From assembly GCA_023391105.1 (NCBI GenBank), contig JAEWBO010000025.1:1-64000 (forward strand): a stretch of 64,000 nucleotides of DNA, written 5' to 3'. The position numbers and the translations under genes were made by a program. The notes beneath the pieces are model-generated. The model had not been told where the DNA came from, made no database searches, and was given only the letters and a program-made list of their open reading frames with translations. The DNA comes from Bacillota bacterium (GTDB lineage: Bacteria; Bacillota; Clostridia; Christensenellales; SZUA-584). Numbering within the stretch: position 1 is the first letter of the stretch; every line of letters starts with the position of its first letter. This document shows positions 1 to 7,495 of this stretch, in pieces.

Positions 1-264
1 ACAGGCATTGCACAGATCAACAACAGTATCGATCAGATGATGCGCGTTGTGCAAACAAATTCCGCGACATCTGAGGAAACAGCGGCAGCCAGTGAGGAGC
101 TTTCGAGCCAGGCTGAGATGCTGCGCGGAATGGTGAACAATTTTAATCTCAGAAGCAGGAGTGAAGATCTCATCGATAAAGCGAGAGAAGTGAAAGCCAT
201 TCCTGCAGCCAAAAAGGGAAAAAGCACAATCGAGCTCGGCGATAATGACTTCGGCAAATATTAA
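1..264 (+). CDS. Methyl-accepting chemotaxis protein, C-terminal fragment
   Basis: The open frame enters from the left edge and ends at the TAA at 262-264, so only about 87 C-terminal residues are visible. They carry the alanine/serine/glutamate-rich heptads of an MCP signalling hairpin (residues read N-S-A-T-S-E-E-T-A-A-A-S-E-E-L), followed by a basic, flexible tail. Such receptors relay ligand binding to CheA/CheW at the inner face of the membrane. The sensory domain and true start lie outside the window. A strong terminator follows directly. Confidence 0.9.
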   Translation, partial: TGIAQINNSIDQMMRVVQTNSATSEETAAASEELSSQAEMLRGMVNNFNLRSRSEDLIDKAREVKAIPAAKKGKSTIELGDNDFGKY

Positions 265-279
265 TTTTTAAACAGTCTG

Positions 280-313
280 AGCGCCCCGAATGAATCCGGG
301 GCGCTTTTTTTTT
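280..313 (+). terminator. Rho-independent terminator after the MCP gene
   Basis: A perfect 9-bp GC-rich stem (280-288 with 297-305) closes an 8-nt loop and is followed by nine T residues. It ends transcription of the chemotaxis gene 16 bp after its stop. Confidence 0.93.
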
Positions 314-368
314 GCAGAAAAAACAGGAAGGCAGCAGCGCCCTCCTGTTTCCAAATATGCGATAACTC

Positions 369-3300
369 TTAGCTTACTTTGCTCTTCTTTTCATGCGCAA
401 GCGAGAGCATGAGCTTGATGCGGTTGAGCTGATTCACTTCGCTCGCACCCGGGTCGTAATCGATGGCGACGATGTTGGCTTCGGGGAACCGTGCACGAAT
501 GGGCTGTATGACGCCCTTACCCACGATATGGTTTGGCAGACACGCGAACGGCTGCACGCAGACAATGCCGTCTGCGCCTTCTTTAAGCAGCTCGGCCATT
601 TCACCGGTTAAAAACCAGCCTTCGCCGGTCTGATTCCCGATGGATAGGAACTCTGATGCGGCACGGGCTTTTTCATCGATAAATGACGGCGCAGAGAATC
701 GCTTGCTTTGGCTTAACACCTTGCGCATAAGCTTGCGAGAGCGCTCAATGATGGATACCGCAAAGTTGCCAAAATGCATAAATAGCTTCGGACGCCCGAG
801 CTTTTGGTATTTAAAGCCCATATTGTAAGCGCAGTACAGCAAGAAATCGATGAGGTCGGGCACCTTCACCTCAGCGCCTTCATCCTCAAGTACCTTGACG
901 ATCTGATTGTTGGCGGTGGGATGATATTTCACGAGTATCTCGCCCACCACGCCGATGACGGGCTTCTTTTCGTCTCTGACAGGAATGTTGTCGAAGTCGT
1001 TGACCATCTCTATGATATGGTGCTGATAGCGGTGTTTGCGAAAGCTCTTTAAATCCGCCAGCGCGATATCACGCCATTTTTCATACATGGCTTGCGTATC
1101 GCCCGCAATTTCCTCATAGGGACGCGTGGCAAGCGTCAGCCGGTTAAGCAAATCGCCGTATATCATGCCGCGCATCGCGCGCCGCAGCATACCAAGCGTG
1201 ATCTTAAAGCCTGGGTGCTTTTCGAGGCCTGAGGCACTCAGGGAAATAACCGGAATATGGCCATAGCCTGCGTCCCTCAACGCTTTACGAATAAACCCGA
1301 TGTAATTGGACGCACGGCAGCCGCCGCCTGTCTGTGAGATGATGCATGCGAGCTTGTTTGTGTCGTAACGGCCCGATTTGATGGCTTCGATGAGCTGACC
1401 GGTAACGATGATAGACGGATAGCATGCGTCGTTGTTGACGTATTTAAGTCCCTCCTCAACCGCGGCTGTATCCACCGAGGGAAGCAGCTCGAAGCGATAG
1501 CCCGACGATTCAAAAGCGGCACGCAGAAAATCGAAGTGAATGGGTGACATCTGCGGTGAGAGTATCGTGTAATCCTTCTTCATGAACTTTTCAAACACGA
1601 CTTTTTTATACTCAAAAGCGCGCTGTTTGACGGCATCCGCAATGTCGTCGATCACACGTCTCTTTTTTCGCTCCGCCATAGCGGCTGCGAGTGAGCGCAA
1701 GCGGATACGGATTGCGCCTGTGTTGTTGATTTCGTCAATTTTGAGCAGCGTATATATCTTGCCGTAGGCGTTTAAAATCTCCTGTGTCTGGTCGGTCACC
1801 ACCGCGTCCAACCCGCAGCCAAACGAATTGAGCTGCACGAGCTCAAGGCCTTCTGTACGGCCCGCAAGATGCGCGGCGGAGTAGATACGTGTGTGGAACA
1901 TCCATTGGTCGAGCACGCGGAGCGGCTTGTATTCGCCAAGGTGAGCCACACTCTGTTCGGTAAGCACCGCGAACCCGAGCGATGTAATGATAGACGAAAT
2001 GCCGTGGTTGATTTCCGGATCGATATGGTAAGGGCGGCCGCCGAGTATAATCGCCTGAAAATCGCCGCGCCTGACCTTGGCCATGATTCTTTCGCCTTCG
2101 CGTCGGATATCGCTCTGGTAGTTGAGCTTTTCCTTCCAGGCGAGCCTGGCCGCGCGCTTCACCTCGTGCGCAGGGATATCCGGGAACTCCTCTACCAGCC
2201 TTTTCGTGAGCCGCTTAATTGTGTCCATCGGCAGGAAGGGCATGAGTAATGCCACCCGGTTTTCCTTGATTTCGGGCATGTTGTTTTTTATGTTTTCCGC
2301 GTACGATGTGACGATGGGGCAATTGTAATTGTTGGCTGCCTTTTGCTGCTCCTTCTTTTCATAAGGTACACACGGGAAGAATATCGTTTTAACGCCGCCG
2401 TCGATGAGCTTGCGTACGGCACCATGGGCGAGCTTGGCCGGATAGCACAGCGACTCTGAGGGGATGCTCTCAATGCCCGCAGTATAGACACCGCGTGAGG
2501 ATCTTGGGGATAGCTCCACGCGAAAAGACAGCTCTGTGAAGAAGGTGTGCCAAAACGGATAGTTTTCATAAATGCCCAGCACGCGCGGAATACCGATACG
2601 TCCGCGCTTGGCGTCGCTCTCGTCGAGGGACTGGTATCGGAACAGCCGATTATAGGTATAGTCGTACATGTCGGGCAGAGAATTTTTCATGGCTGTGCCC
2701 TGCCCGCCGCCGCGTTCGCAGCGGTTGCCCGATATGAATCTGCGTCCATCGCCGAAATGGCTCACAGTGAGGCGGCAGCTGTTTTCGCACCGGCCGCACC
2801 GCGCATAGGACTGCGTGATATGCATGGCGTTAAGCGCATCGTTTGAGAGTATCGTCGAGACGGCTCCCTCCGGGCACCGATTTTTGGCGATCAGCGCCGC
2901 GCCGTAAGCACCCATAAGACCGGCAATGGTGGGACGCACCACCTCACGGCCCGAAAGCAGCTCGAGCGCGCGCAGCACGGCGTCGTTTAAGAACGTACCG
3001 CCCTGTACGACGATACTTTTGCCGAGCCCTTCTGGATTTTTCAGCTTAATAACCTTATAGAGCGCGTTTTTGATCACGGAATAGGATAGACCCGCAGAGA
3101 TTCCGCCCAGTGTCGCGCCTTCTTTTTGTGCCTGACGCACCTTGGAGTTCATGAAAACCGTACAGCGGCTGCCAAGATCAACAGGATGCGGCGCAAAAAG
3201 CGCATGCTTGGCAAAGTCCTGTATGGAGCAGGACAGCGAAGCCGCAAACGTCTCAAGAAACGAGCCGCAGCCTGAAGAGCATGCTTCGTTGAGAATGACC

Positions 3301-4607
3301 TCGTCGATCACGCCGTCCTTGATATGCATGCATTTCATATCCTGACCGCCGATATCGAGTATGAAATCGGTATCGGGGCGAAAGAACTTCGCCGCCGTAT
3401 AGTGCGCAACCGTTTCCACCTCGCTCGTGTCGAGCGAGAAGGCGGCTTTGGTGAGGTTTTCACCGTAGCCTGTTGAAGCTGCGTGTGCAATGTACGCGTT
3501 TTTGGGCAGGCTGCTGTAGATTGCCGACAATACCTCGCGAATCATGTCCAGCGGTCGGCCCTTGTTGGCACCGTAATGAGAAAACACGATATCGCCGCTG
3601 TCGTTTAGCAGCACAGCTTTGGTGGTGGTTGAACCTGCATCAATGCCAAGATAGCAAGCACCTTTGGCTTCTTCAATCGCTTTAACCGTTACCGTGGCTT
3701 TTGCGTGGCGCTGCCGGAATGCGGCATAATCCTTTTCGTTTGCAAATAAAGGAGGCAAATATACGGATGTGTCCTCGAAAGTAGCTATGGTTTGTGCCTT
3801 TTTGAGAAGATCAGATAGATTCACTCTTGTTTTATCCGCCATAATGGCTGCGCCGGCTGCCACGAACATCATCGCATGAGGCGCATTCATGATATTTTCC
3901 TTTTTGAGATTGAGAGTTTTGACGAAACGATTTTTCAGCTCAGGCAAAAAATGCAGCGGTCCGCCCAAAAAAGCGATGTTGCCCCTTATGGGACGCCCGC
4001 ATGCAAGCCCGCTGATGGTCTGATTGACCACTGCCTGGAAAACGGATGCCGCGATGTCTTCCCGCGCAGCACCCTCATTGATAAGCGGCTGGATATCGCT
4101 CTTGGCGAAGACGCCGCAGCGCGCAGCAATGTCGTAGACGTGTGTGGCTTTAGATGCCAAGGCGTCAAGCCCGGCGGCATCAGTCTCCAAAAGCGACGCC
4201 ATCTGATCGATAAAAGCGCCCGTGCCGCCTGCGCATGTGCCGTTCATGCGTTGCTCGGTGCTGCCGGAAAAGTACGTGATTTTGGCATCTTCGCCGCCAA
4301 GCTCAATCGCAACATCGGTCCCCGGTACAAACGCCTTCACAGCGCTGCTTGCCGCAATGACCTCCTGAACAAAAGGTATCCCAAGCCACTTGCCGACACT
4401 AAGCCCGCTTGAACCCGTGGCACAGGCGAATATATTAAAATCGCCAACGACATGAAAAGCGCTTTGAAGCATTTTTAAAACACTGCCGGTGATATCACTG
4501 AAATGCCTTTTGTAATCACTGAAAATAACTCTGTTTTGATCGAGTACCACACATTTGATGGTTGTGGATCCGATATCAAGTCCGAAACGGATGCCTAGAT
4601 TATCCAT
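369..4607 (-). CDS. Giant 2-hydroxyacyl-CoA dehydratase activase (BadF/BcrA ATPase, DUF2229, HgdB-like fusion)
   Basis: A 1412-residue protein with two tandem ASKHA-fold ATPase modules. Phosphate-binding signatures (DIGSTT, DAGSTTTK) lie near residues 11 and 323, and the [4Fe-4S]-ligand type motifs CAGGTG and CSSGCG near 124 and 443. A cysteine cluster follows near 600 (CGRCENSC), then DUF2229 and a long C-terminal part resembling the D/B component of hydroxyacyl-CoA dehydratases, with cysteines near 720, 1060, 1095 and 1355. Family knowledge: activases use ATP to push one low-potential electron into a partner iron-sulfur protein. This fused form carries activator and possible acceptor in one chain. 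No dehydratase subunits lie alongside, so the substrate is unknown. The ATG has AGGAG about 8 nt upstream. Cytoplasmic and oxygen-sensitive by inference. Confidence 0.9.
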   Translation of the reverse strand: MDNLGIRFGLDIGSTTIKCVVLDQNRVIFSDYKRHFSDITGSVLKMLQSAFHVVGDFNIFACATGSSGLSVGKWLGIPFVQEVIAASSAVKAFVPGTDVAIELGGEDAKITYFSGSTEQRMNGTCAGGTGAFIDQMASLLETDAAGLDALASKATHVYDIAARCGVFAKSDIQPLINEGAAREDIAASVFQAVVNQTISGLACGRPIRGNIAFLGGPLHFLPELKNRFVKTLNLKKENIMNAPHAMMFVAAGAAIMADKTRVNLSDLLKKAQTIATFEDTSVYLPPLFANEKDYAAFRQRHAKATVTVKAIEEAKGACYLGIDAGSTTTKAVLLNDSGDIVFSHYGANKGRPLDMIREVLSAIYSSLPKNAYIAHAASTGYGENLTKAAFSLDTSEVETVAHYTAAKFFRPDTDFILDIGGQDMKCMHIKDGVIDEVILNEACSSGCGSFLETFAASLSCSIQDFAKHALFAPHPVDLGSRCTVFMNSKVRQAQKEGATLGGISAGLSYSVIKNALYKVIKLKNPEGLGKSIVVQGGTFLNDAVLRALELLSGREVVRPTIAGLMGAYGAALIAKNRCPEGAVSTILSNDALNAMHITQSYARCGRCENSCRLTVSHFGDGRRFISGNRCERGGGQGTAMKNSLPDMYDYTYNRLFRYQSLDESDAKRGRIGIPRVLGIYENYPFWHTFFTELSFRVELSPRSSRGVYTAGIESIPSESLCYPAKLAHGAVRKLIDGGVKTIFFPCVPYEKKEQQKAANNYNCPIVTSYAENIKNNMPEIKENRVALLMPFLPMDTIKRLTKRLVEEFPDIPAHEVKRAARLAWKEKLNYQSDIRREGERIMAKVRRGDFQAIILGGRPYHIDPEINHGISSIITSLGFAVLTEQSVAHLGEYKPLRVLDQWMFHTRIYSAAHLAGRTEGLELVQLNSFGCGLDAVVTDQTQEILNAYGKIYTLLKIDEINNTGAIRIRLRSLAAAMAERKKRRVIDDIADAVKQRAFEYKKVVFEKFMKKDYTILSPQMSPIHFDFLRAAFESSGYRFELLPSVDTAAVEEGLKYVNNDACYPSIIVTGQLIEAIKSGRYDTNKLACIISQTGGGCRASNYIGFIRKALRDAGYGHIPVISLSASGLEKHPGFKITLGMLRRAMRGMIYGDLLNRLTLATRPYEEIAGDTQAMYEKWRDIALADLKSFRKHRYQHHIIEMVNDFDNIPVRDEKKPVIGVVGEILVKYHPTANNQIVKVLEDEGAEVKVPDLIDFLLYCAYNMGFKYQKLGRPKLFMHFGNFAVSIIERSRKLMRKVLSQSKRFSAPSFIDEKARAASEFLSIGNQTGEGWFLTGEMAELLKEGADGIVCVQPFACLPNHIVGKGVIQPIRARFPEANIVAIDYDPGASEVNQLNRIKLMLSLAHEKKSKVS

Positions 4608-4934
4608 ATTACTTCTCCTGTTTGCTTAAAAGCCAGTATACACCTTGCACACAAAATAGAAAAGCAAATAGATGTAAATTTAAGATTTTGACGGCGTTTA
4701 TGTATGCATAGCATGCCTCTGGCATGCAATATGGTGCATGAAACCATTGTCTTTCAAGACGTTTCGCATAGATCTTGAAATGCTGCGGCAAGCTGGTTTT
4801 TATCGTTTGCACAAATGCTTTTCATCCGTATTCTTAAAATTGTATTTTTTTGCACTGTAGGTTTGCATTAGGGGGGTGAGCTGTGTTATTATTAACACAC
4901 TAACAAAAAAGCACTGCTTAAATGCGGGTCCTTA
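4608..4934. other. Intergenic region with three inverted repeats, divergent promoters expected
   Basis: No gene is supported here. On the activase side there is a GCATGCC/GGCATGC inverted repeat (4711-4727) and a perfect TTTCAAGA/TCTTGAAA repeat with a 13-nt spacer (4752-4780). Both sit in the activase upstream region and look like operators. A 7-bp palindrome TGTGTTA/TAACACA with a 4-nt centre lies at 4882-4899. A short open frame on the minus strand (4609-4812) has no ribosome binding site and is not called. Confidence 0.5.
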
Positions 4935-5304
4935 TGCCGAGGGCGTTTTCACATCTTAAACGCTACATCGGCAATTGATGCGTCGGATGTTCCGGCGGGC
5001 TGCTTCGTCTGCATTATATTATTCGTTTTGATTGGCAGTATTGGTGGCACTCCTCGACTGTGCATGAGGAGTAATTGAATATTATGTTTCGTTGTGTCGT
5101 CGGTTAGATGTCTGTTTCGTTATCGGCTCGGTTAAGGTTTATATGATGCTTATAACCGGCTTAGCTGAATTTGATTAAAATTATGACGGAGACGGGCAAA
5201 CATATCAAAAATAAGAATGAAAATGTTTGTCCGGTCGGAGTACATTGCTCCAACCATATATTTGTTCATCTGAGCATGACATATCGAATTTATACTAATT
5301 CGAG
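4935..5304 (+). other. Structured 5' leader of unknown class upstream of the DapB-like gene
   Basis: About 370 nt without a credible ORF, containing several hairpins on the sense strand. A two-part stem TGCCGA..GCGTTT / AAACGC..TCGGCA spans 4935-4973, an ACTCCT/AGGAGT hairpin lies near 5049-5072, a CGGTTA/TAACCG hairpin near 5132-5157, and a GGCAAACAT/ATGTTTGTC stem near 5195-5232. No run of U follows them, so a classical attenuator is not obvious. I could not match it to a lysine riboswitch or T-box. It may be a leader RNA or an independent small RNA. Confidence 0.4.
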
Positions 5305-5319
5305 AAGGAGGATAATCCG

Positions 5320-6099
5320 TTGAGAATAAGAATCGGAATCTTCGGTTTTGGCAAAACCGGATACATTGTCGCGAATGAGATTATGAAGGATGACGAATGC
5401 GAATTAAAATGGGTCTTAAGAAAATCCCGAAAGAATGAAGGCGAGTATGCGAGCCAAATGCATGGGCACGAGTTTGAGCAGGGAAAAATCTACTCGATCG
5501 ATCAGATAAACCCCGATACTTTTTTTAAAGACAACTATGTGGACGTTATTATTGATTTTTCTGCAAGCAGTGCTGTTGACATATATAAGCATGCGGCCCG
5601 TTACGGGACGCGTATTGTTTCGGCAATATCCAAATATGAAAAGAAACAGCTCGAACAGTTGAAAGCGCTTGGCAATATGGTGCCCGTGCTGTATTCACCC
5701 AATATCACACTGGGAATCAATTTTCTTATCGAAGTATCCAAGGTGCTCCAAAGAATTGTTCCCGAGGCGGATATAGAGATCATCGAAGAACATTTTAAAG
5801 GCAAACCGGATACATCGGGTACGGCGCTGCGCATTGCGGAGGATCTGGGGCTGGATCGTCAAAAGCATGTGAATTCGATACGCGTCGGCGGCATTGTCGG
5901 CAAGCATGAGGTTGTATTCGGGCTGCCGAATCAAACAATACGCATCGTGCACGAGTCCTTAAGCCGCGCGGCGTTTGGACAAGGCGCGCTTTATGCGACA
6001 AAATGGCTCATGGGCAAGGCCAAAGGTATTTACACGATGGAGGAAGCCGTGATGCTCACTGCCGCGCGTAATCTTCAGGTATATGAGGGCAACGGCTAA
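5320..6099 (+). CDS. Divergent dihydrodipicolinate reductase (DapB) family protein
   Basis: 259 residues starting at TTG, with AAGGAGG at 5305-5311, 8 nt upstream. The N-terminal Rossmann motif G-F-G-K-T-G (residues 9-14) should bind NAD(P)H. The C-terminal half shows the DapB landmarks: EEHFKGK followed by SGTAL near 155-169, then RVGGIVGKH and a final R-x-x-F-x-x-G-A-L helix. DapB reduces hydroxy-tetrahydrodipicolinate in lysine and diaminopimelate synthesis. Here the usual paired histidines read H-F and the loop before SGTA is one residue shorter than the common K-x-D-x-P-S-G-T pattern, so a changed substrate is possible. It stands alone rather than in a dap operon and converges on the next gene with a 5-bp gap. 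Confidence 0.75.
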   Translation: MRIRIGIFGFGKTGYIVANEIMKDDECELKWVLRKSRKNEGEYASQMHGHEFEQGKIYSIDQINPDTFFKDNYVDVIIDFSASSAVDIYKHAARYGTRIVSAISKYEKKQLEQLKALGNMVPVLYSPNITLGINFLIEVSKVLQRIVPEADIEIIEEHFKGKPDTSGTALRIAEDLGLDRQKHVNSIRVGGIVGKHEVVFGLPNQTIRIVHESLSRAAFGQGALYATKWLMGKAKGIYTMEEAVMLTAARNLQVYEGNG

Positions 6100-6104
6100 G
6101 GGAA

Positions 6105-7235
6105 CTAGGAAAGCTTTTTATGATAGCATCTGCGGCGTTTGTGCTGCTCGACATCGTAGTTTTTCCAGAAATCCTGAACGCTCTTGTTGTCCTCAAGCTC
6201 CGGTGAGGATTCGGCAAATTGGATACCGCGCTTCATTGCGGATACGGTGATATCGTTAAGCAGCAACGCGGCCAAGCCGGACTTTTGATACTCCGGATGC
6301 ACCGCAACAAGGTAAAGCTCAAGCTCCTTGGGACGTTTGACGCTGTACAGCAAGTGAGCCCAGCCAAACGGAAACAGATGGCCTCCGGATTTTTTGAAGG
6401 CTTGCGCCAGCGACGGCGCGGCAAGCCCGAAGCCGACAAGCTTGTCATTTTGATCCACAATGAACTTGGCAAAGTCGGGATTAAGCAGCGGGGTAAAGCG
6501 GCGAAGATAATCCTTGGCCACTTTCTCCGTATAAGGCACAACGCCGTAAAGATCCTTATAGCACTCACTTAAGAGCTCGAAAATCTGAATAATGATTGGC
6601 GCCGCGTCCTTGATCCTTTTTATATTATAAAAATGCACATTGAGGCGCTCCATCACACGCTCGGCGATTTTGCTGACGCGCGCGATGCGCTTGTCCCCCT
6701 GCTCGGGCACGCGAATGCGGTATTCAACCCAATCGGTGTCCTTTTCGTAGCCGTGTGCTTCAAAATGCTTGGGGTAGTAAGGATAGTTGTATATCGTGAC
6801 GGTGATGCCCATGCGATCGAAGCCATCGATAAGCAAACCCTCTTTGTCAAGATCTGTGAACCCCAAGGGGCCGTGCGCTTCATTGAGGCCAAGCTCTTTT
6901 GCCCATCCTTCCACGGCGCCGAACAATGCACCTGATACATCAAGGTCATCGATAAAATCGATACGCGTGATACGGATTTTTTTTTGATTCCACATCTTGT
7001 TCGCCGTTTTGTTCACAATAGCACCGATACGGCCAACGATTTTGCTGTCTTTATAGGCGAGAAAGAAACGCGCATCGCAATATTCAAACGAGAAGTTGGT
7101 TTTGGGGGAGTACATAGAATATTCTTCAGATTTAAGCTCGGGGATGAAATTATCCACGCCCTTGTAGAGCTTATCGGGGAAGTTTACGAACTTTTTAATA
7201 TCACTTTTGCTCAAGACTTCTCTTATCTCGACCAT
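6105..7235 (-). CDS. GNAT-family acetyltransferase, YghO/BcerS-like
   Basis: 376 residues. The N-terminal half contains blocks typical of long GNAT-fold proteins of the YghO/BcerS group (PDKLYKG, FSFEYCDARFFLAY, VGRIGAI, GPLGFTDLDKEGLLIDGF). The C-terminal third carries an acetyl-CoA-binding motif A (VHPEYQKSGLAALLL, about residue 315). The acyl acceptor is unknown. The ATG is preceded by AGGTGGGGG. The gene stands alone, convergent with the DapB-like gene, and no terminator separates the two stops. Confidence 0.8.
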   Translation of the reverse strand: MVEIREVLSKSDIKKFVNFPDKLYKGVDNFIPELKSEEYSMYSPKTNFSFEYCDARFFLAYKDSKIVGRIGAIVNKTANKMWNQKKIRITRIDFIDDLDVSGALFGAVEGWAKELGLNEAHGPLGFTDLDKEGLLIDGFDRMGITVTIYNYPYYPKHFEAHGYEKDTDWVEYRIRVPEQGDKRIARVSKIAERVMERLNVHFYNIKRIKDAAPIIIQIFELLSECYKDLYGVVPYTEKVAKDYLRRFTPLLNPDFAKFIVDQNDKLVGFGLAAPSLAQAFKKSGGHLFPFGWAHLLYSVKRPKELELYLVAVHPEYQKSGLAALLLNDITVSAMKRGIQFAESSPELEDNKSVQDFWKNYDVEQHKRRRCYHKKLS

Positions 7236-7432
7236 CTTAATACCCCCACCTTTTTACAGAATATTATATTGTTTGTATTATATCAGATGTGAAATGATAA
7301 GTATAGAATGTGCCTGAATATACACGTTGTTTTTTTGGTCGGTTGGGTATAAGATAACATTTCGCTGGCGATAATGAACAACAAGCAACCGCTTTATGCT
7401 CCTTTATGTTTGGCGCGAAGATAAGCGCCGCG
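7236..7432. other. Intergenic region, putative promoter area of the GNAT gene
   Basis: AT-rich stretch of 200 bp. The minus strand contains two overlapping TATAAT-like boxes between about 7259 and 7285, close to the GNAT start. No clear -35 box or other element is recognised. Confidence 0.4.
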
Positions 7433-7469
7433 AAAAGAGCCGCAGAGACAGGCCCTCTGCGGCTCTTTT
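7433..7469 (-). terminator. Terminator of the mreCD-LCP operon
   Basis: A perfect 14-bp stem (7433-7446 with 7456-7469) with a 9-nt loop, 26 bp downstream of the LCP gene stop on the minus strand. The stem ends in AAAA/TTTT, but there is no long U tract beyond it, so termination efficiency is uncertain. Confidence 0.7.
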
Positions 7470-7495
7470 GTTAAACCGGATTGTTAAGCTATCGG

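Noticed and set aside
3876..4412. 178-codon ORF antisense to the activase
   Set aside because: Shadow frame of a well-supported gene, no ribosome binding site.
4609..4812. 67-codon minus-strand ORF upstream of the activase
   Set aside because: No ribosome binding site, amino-acid composition of non-coding type, and it runs across two inverted repeats that look regulatory.
5030..5075. T-box-like GGTGGCAC upstream of the DapB-like gene
   Set aside because: The full T-box consensus, specifier stem and terminator are missing.
4935..5304. Lysine riboswitch before the DapB-like gene
   Set aside because: None of the conserved L-box core segments can be found; the hairpins do not follow its five-helix layout.
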